DNA from: Actinomycetes bacterium | Lineage (GTDB): Bacteria; Actinomycetota; CADDZG01; JAHWKV01 | DNA: 8,066 nucleotides | NCBI GenBank assembly: GCA_029263035.1 | Contig: JAJCYF010000130.1 | Location: 1-8,066, forward strand | Direction of reading: 5' to 3' | Shown: positions 6,869 to 8,066 of the stretch, piece by piece | How the letters are laid out: every line of letters begins with the position of its first letter | How positions within the stretch are numbered: position 1 is the first letter of the stretch | Notes under the pieces: model-generated | Database searches by the model: none | Seen by the model: only the letters and a program-made list of their open reading frames with translations | What the model was told of the DNA's origin: nothing | Program-made: the position numbers and the translations under genes

Positions 6869-6886
6869 GGCCGGATGCTGCCGGCC
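6869..6886 (-). terminator. GC hairpin at the stop codon of the LURP-one-related gene
   Basis: GGCCGG (6869-6874) and CCGGCC (6881-6886) form a perfect six-pair stem with a six-base loop, starting inside the TAG stop codon of the upstream gene. No T-run follows on the minus strand, so it is not a classical intrinsic terminator. It may weaken read-through into the DUF2207 gene or protect the transcript end. Confidence 0.3.
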
Positions 6887-7509
6887 TATCGGGCCTGCAG
6901 GGCATCCATTCCGACTGCGATCGCAAGCACCAGCCTCCGGTCGATTGTCCGGTCGGGGTCTGCGGTCATGTCGATATCGTAGGCGTCGCTGATCTTGAAC
7001 AGCCGGCGCTTATGGCTTCCCAGGACGATGTCGCCTCGAAGGAACAGAAAGTTGTACGGGATGGGCAGCCAGTTGGCGACCGAGTCAAGGTAGGGCACGA
7101 ACCCGACGAGCCGGCGCACCGCAGCCACCACCTGGCTCTCCTCCATCACCGTCGCCGTCTGCTGGCCGGAGCTGTCGAAAAGTTTGTAGGTCGAACGAAG
7201 AAGGCTGGCGCCGAAAACCTTCTGGATGGCGCCGATGGTCTGGCCGGCCGAGTCCGTGACGTCGTACCGGGCCGAGGGGTCAAATCGCTGCCGCGCCTTG
7301 ATGCGCATCAACTCCTCGGCGCGGCTGGCATCGGTGTAGAAGCGGATGTCCTCCTTGAACTTGAAGGTCTTCTGCTTGACGAAGCAGATGGGGTCGCCGG
7401 CAGCCTCACCGTCGGGGCCGGCGACATAGAAGTCGTACTCGTTGGTCACCATGCGGAATCGCTGGCGGAGAATGAAACGGTCGAACTGATTTGGGTCGAC
7501 GATGGTCAC
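6886..7509 (-). CDS. LURP-one-related / phospholipid-scramblase-like (tubby C-terminal fold) protein
   Basis: A 207-residue protein matching the LURP-one-related family, which shares the tubby C-terminal beta-barrel fold with phospholipid scramblases. Known bacterial members have no firmly established role; membrane-lipid association is the usual suggestion. Visible features are the opening RFILRQRFRMVTNEYDFYV (11-29), CFVKQKTFKFKEDIRFYTD (42-60), MRIKARQRFD (68-77), RYDVTDSAGQTIGAIQKVF (81-99), and the closing hydrophobic helix DRRLVLAIAVGMDALQ (190-205), corresponding to the C-terminal helix of the fold. There is no signal peptide, so it is probably cytoplasmic or on the inner membrane face. 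The start is GTG at 7509; the next Met is residue 20, inside the conserved opening, which supports the GTG. No Shine-Dalgarno is present; TACACT lies seven bases upstream. The gene is 41 bases from DUF2207 and 43 from the YwqG-like gene, on the same strand. Confidence 0.85.
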   Translation of the reverse strand: MTIVDPNQFDRFILRQRFRMVTNEYDFYVAGPDGEAAGDPICFVKQKTFKFKEDIRFYTDASRAEELMRIKARQRFDPSARYDVTDSAGQTIGAIQKVFGASLLRSTYKLFDSSGQQTATVMEESQVVAAVRRLVGFVPYLDSVANWLPIPYNFLFLRGDIVLGSHKRRLFKISDAYDIDMTADPDRTIDRRLVLAIAVGMDALQAR

Positions 7510-7516
7510 TGGTGTG

Positions 7517-7522
7517 AGTGTA
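7517..7522 (-). promoter_or_regulatory. Candidate -10 element for a leaderless LURP-one-related transcript
   Basis: Minus-strand TACACT is followed by CACACCA and the GTG start at 7509. The seven-base spacing fits transcription starting at the GTG. A TTGACG at 7551-7556 resembles a -35 box but is 28 bases from TACACT, too far to be its normal partner. Confidence 0.4.
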
Positions 7523-7552
7523 GCGCCTACGGACGGCCTTCCGGCGATCCCG

Positions 7553-8066
7553 TCAATAACACTGCAATATCGTCCACACCCGGTCGAACCTGCGGTCCCT
7601 CAGGTCCTGCCTGGGAATCCAGAAATAGAGCATGCCGGCGTCGCCCCAACTCAGGTTGGCGGACGGGTCGGAGTCCAGCTGCAGGAGCAGCACCCAGTCC
7701 GATGCCCCGGCCTGCAGCTCGGCCCGCCGGGCCGCGGAATCCTCGCCGCCCTCTGCCACCCCGTTCGAGACCAGCTGCGCCTGGATCTGCATGTCGTTTT
7801 GGATGTTCTCGGAGTAGCCGAGGAAGTGGTGGTTGGCGTCGGACATCGGCGGGCCCTGCCGGCGTTCGTAGGAAGCCGCGAACTCGGCGTACCTGTCCAT
7901 CTCCCACTCGGTCATCGACGTCCTGATCTCCAGCAGGTCCCCGGCGTAGGACCTCAGGTGGGGTACCGAAATGCGGGGGAAGAAGTCCAGGCATCTTTCG
8001 TCCAGACGGGGTTTTCCCTCGGGGTGCTGCTTTGGAATGAACGTGGAGGTCTCCGGGAAGTACACG
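7553..8066 (-). CDS. YwqG/DUF1963 family protein, N-terminus cut by window edge
   Basis: The C-terminal ~170 residues of a YwqG-like (DUF1963) protein; the family usually exceeds 250 residues, so roughly the first third is missing. The frame is open to the right edge, and the GTG at 8065 is more likely an internal Val (VYFPETS) than a start. Family blocks visible are HHFLGYSENIQNDMQIQAQL (residues 79-98 counted from that Val), ASDWVLLLQLDSD (120-132), WGDAGMLYFWI (139-149) and DLRDRRFDRVWTILQCY at the end. The length after the conserved WTILQCY is zero, typical of the family C-terminus, so this end is complete. Function is unknown; the protein has no signal or membrane segment in the visible part and is presumably cytoplasmic. 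It lies 43 bases upstream of the LURP-one-related gene on the same strand. Confidence 0.85.
   Translation of the reverse strand, partial: VYFPETSTFIPKQHPEGKPRLDERCLDFFPRISVPHLRSYAGDLLEIRTSMTEWEMDRYAEFAASYERRQGPPMSDANHHFLGYSENIQNDMQIQAQLVSNGVAEGGEDSAARRAELQAGASDWVLLLQLDSDPSANLSWGDAGMLYFWIPRQDLRDRRFDRVWTILQCY

Noticed and set aside
7551..7556. TTGACG as a -35 box for the LURP-one-related gene
   Set aside because: It is 28 bases from the only good -10 (TACACT), well outside the normal 16-19, and it overlaps the end of the YwqG-like gene.
7012..7926. 304-residue plus-strand open frame opposite the LURP-one-related and YwqG-like genes
   Set aside because: It crosses two conserved minus-strand genes and its translation is low-complexity Arg/Pro/Ala with no family features.

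Overview
The window is high-GC chromosomal DNA with dense, ordinary bacterial gene layout. It most likely comes from an actinomycete or a close high-GC Gram-positive relative. The supporting features are a bifunctional class A penicillin-binding protein with a long Pro-rich tail, a proline-rich membrane-anchored HtrA-like protein, an MscL with a Cys4 tail, a DUF2207 protein with a Gly-rich end, and three genes with a TANNNT hexamer just before the start codon and no ribosome binding site. This placement is inference; no rRNA or tRNA is present to fix it.

Layout: (1) positions 2-2101, plus strand, the bulk of a PonA/PBP1A-type peptidoglycan synthase whose N-terminus lies outside the window. 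(2) 2164-3237, minus, a membrane-anchored trypsin-fold protein convergent with it; it keeps the catalytic His and Asp but has Ile where the catalytic Ser should be. (3) 3238-3372, a 135-base divergent regulatory gap. (4) 3373-4575, plus, ATP sulfurylase (sat). (5) 4572-5018, minus, MscL, whose stop codon interlocks with the sat stop codon on one CTAG. (6) 5018-6844, minus, a DUF2207 secreted/membrane protein sharing one base with mscL (TAATG). (7) 6886-7509, minus, a LURP-one-related/scramblase-like (tubby-fold) protein. (8) 7553 to the right edge, minus, the C-terminal part of a YwqG/DUF1963 protein. No gap is longer than 135 bases.

The window is mainly about the cell envelope: wall synthesis, an extracytoplasmic pseudoprotease, a tension-gated channel coupled to a DUF2207 membrane protein, and a predicted membrane-associated tubby-fold protein. 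Sat is the metabolic exception and stands without the usual sulfate-assimilation partners. I see no mobile element, CRISPR array, phage gene or obvious foreign island. The most interesting points are the Ser-less HtrA-like protein, the DUF2207-MscL translational coupling next to a LURP-one-related gene, and the repeated leaderless-start signature. None of these amounts to a clearly new system on sequence alone.
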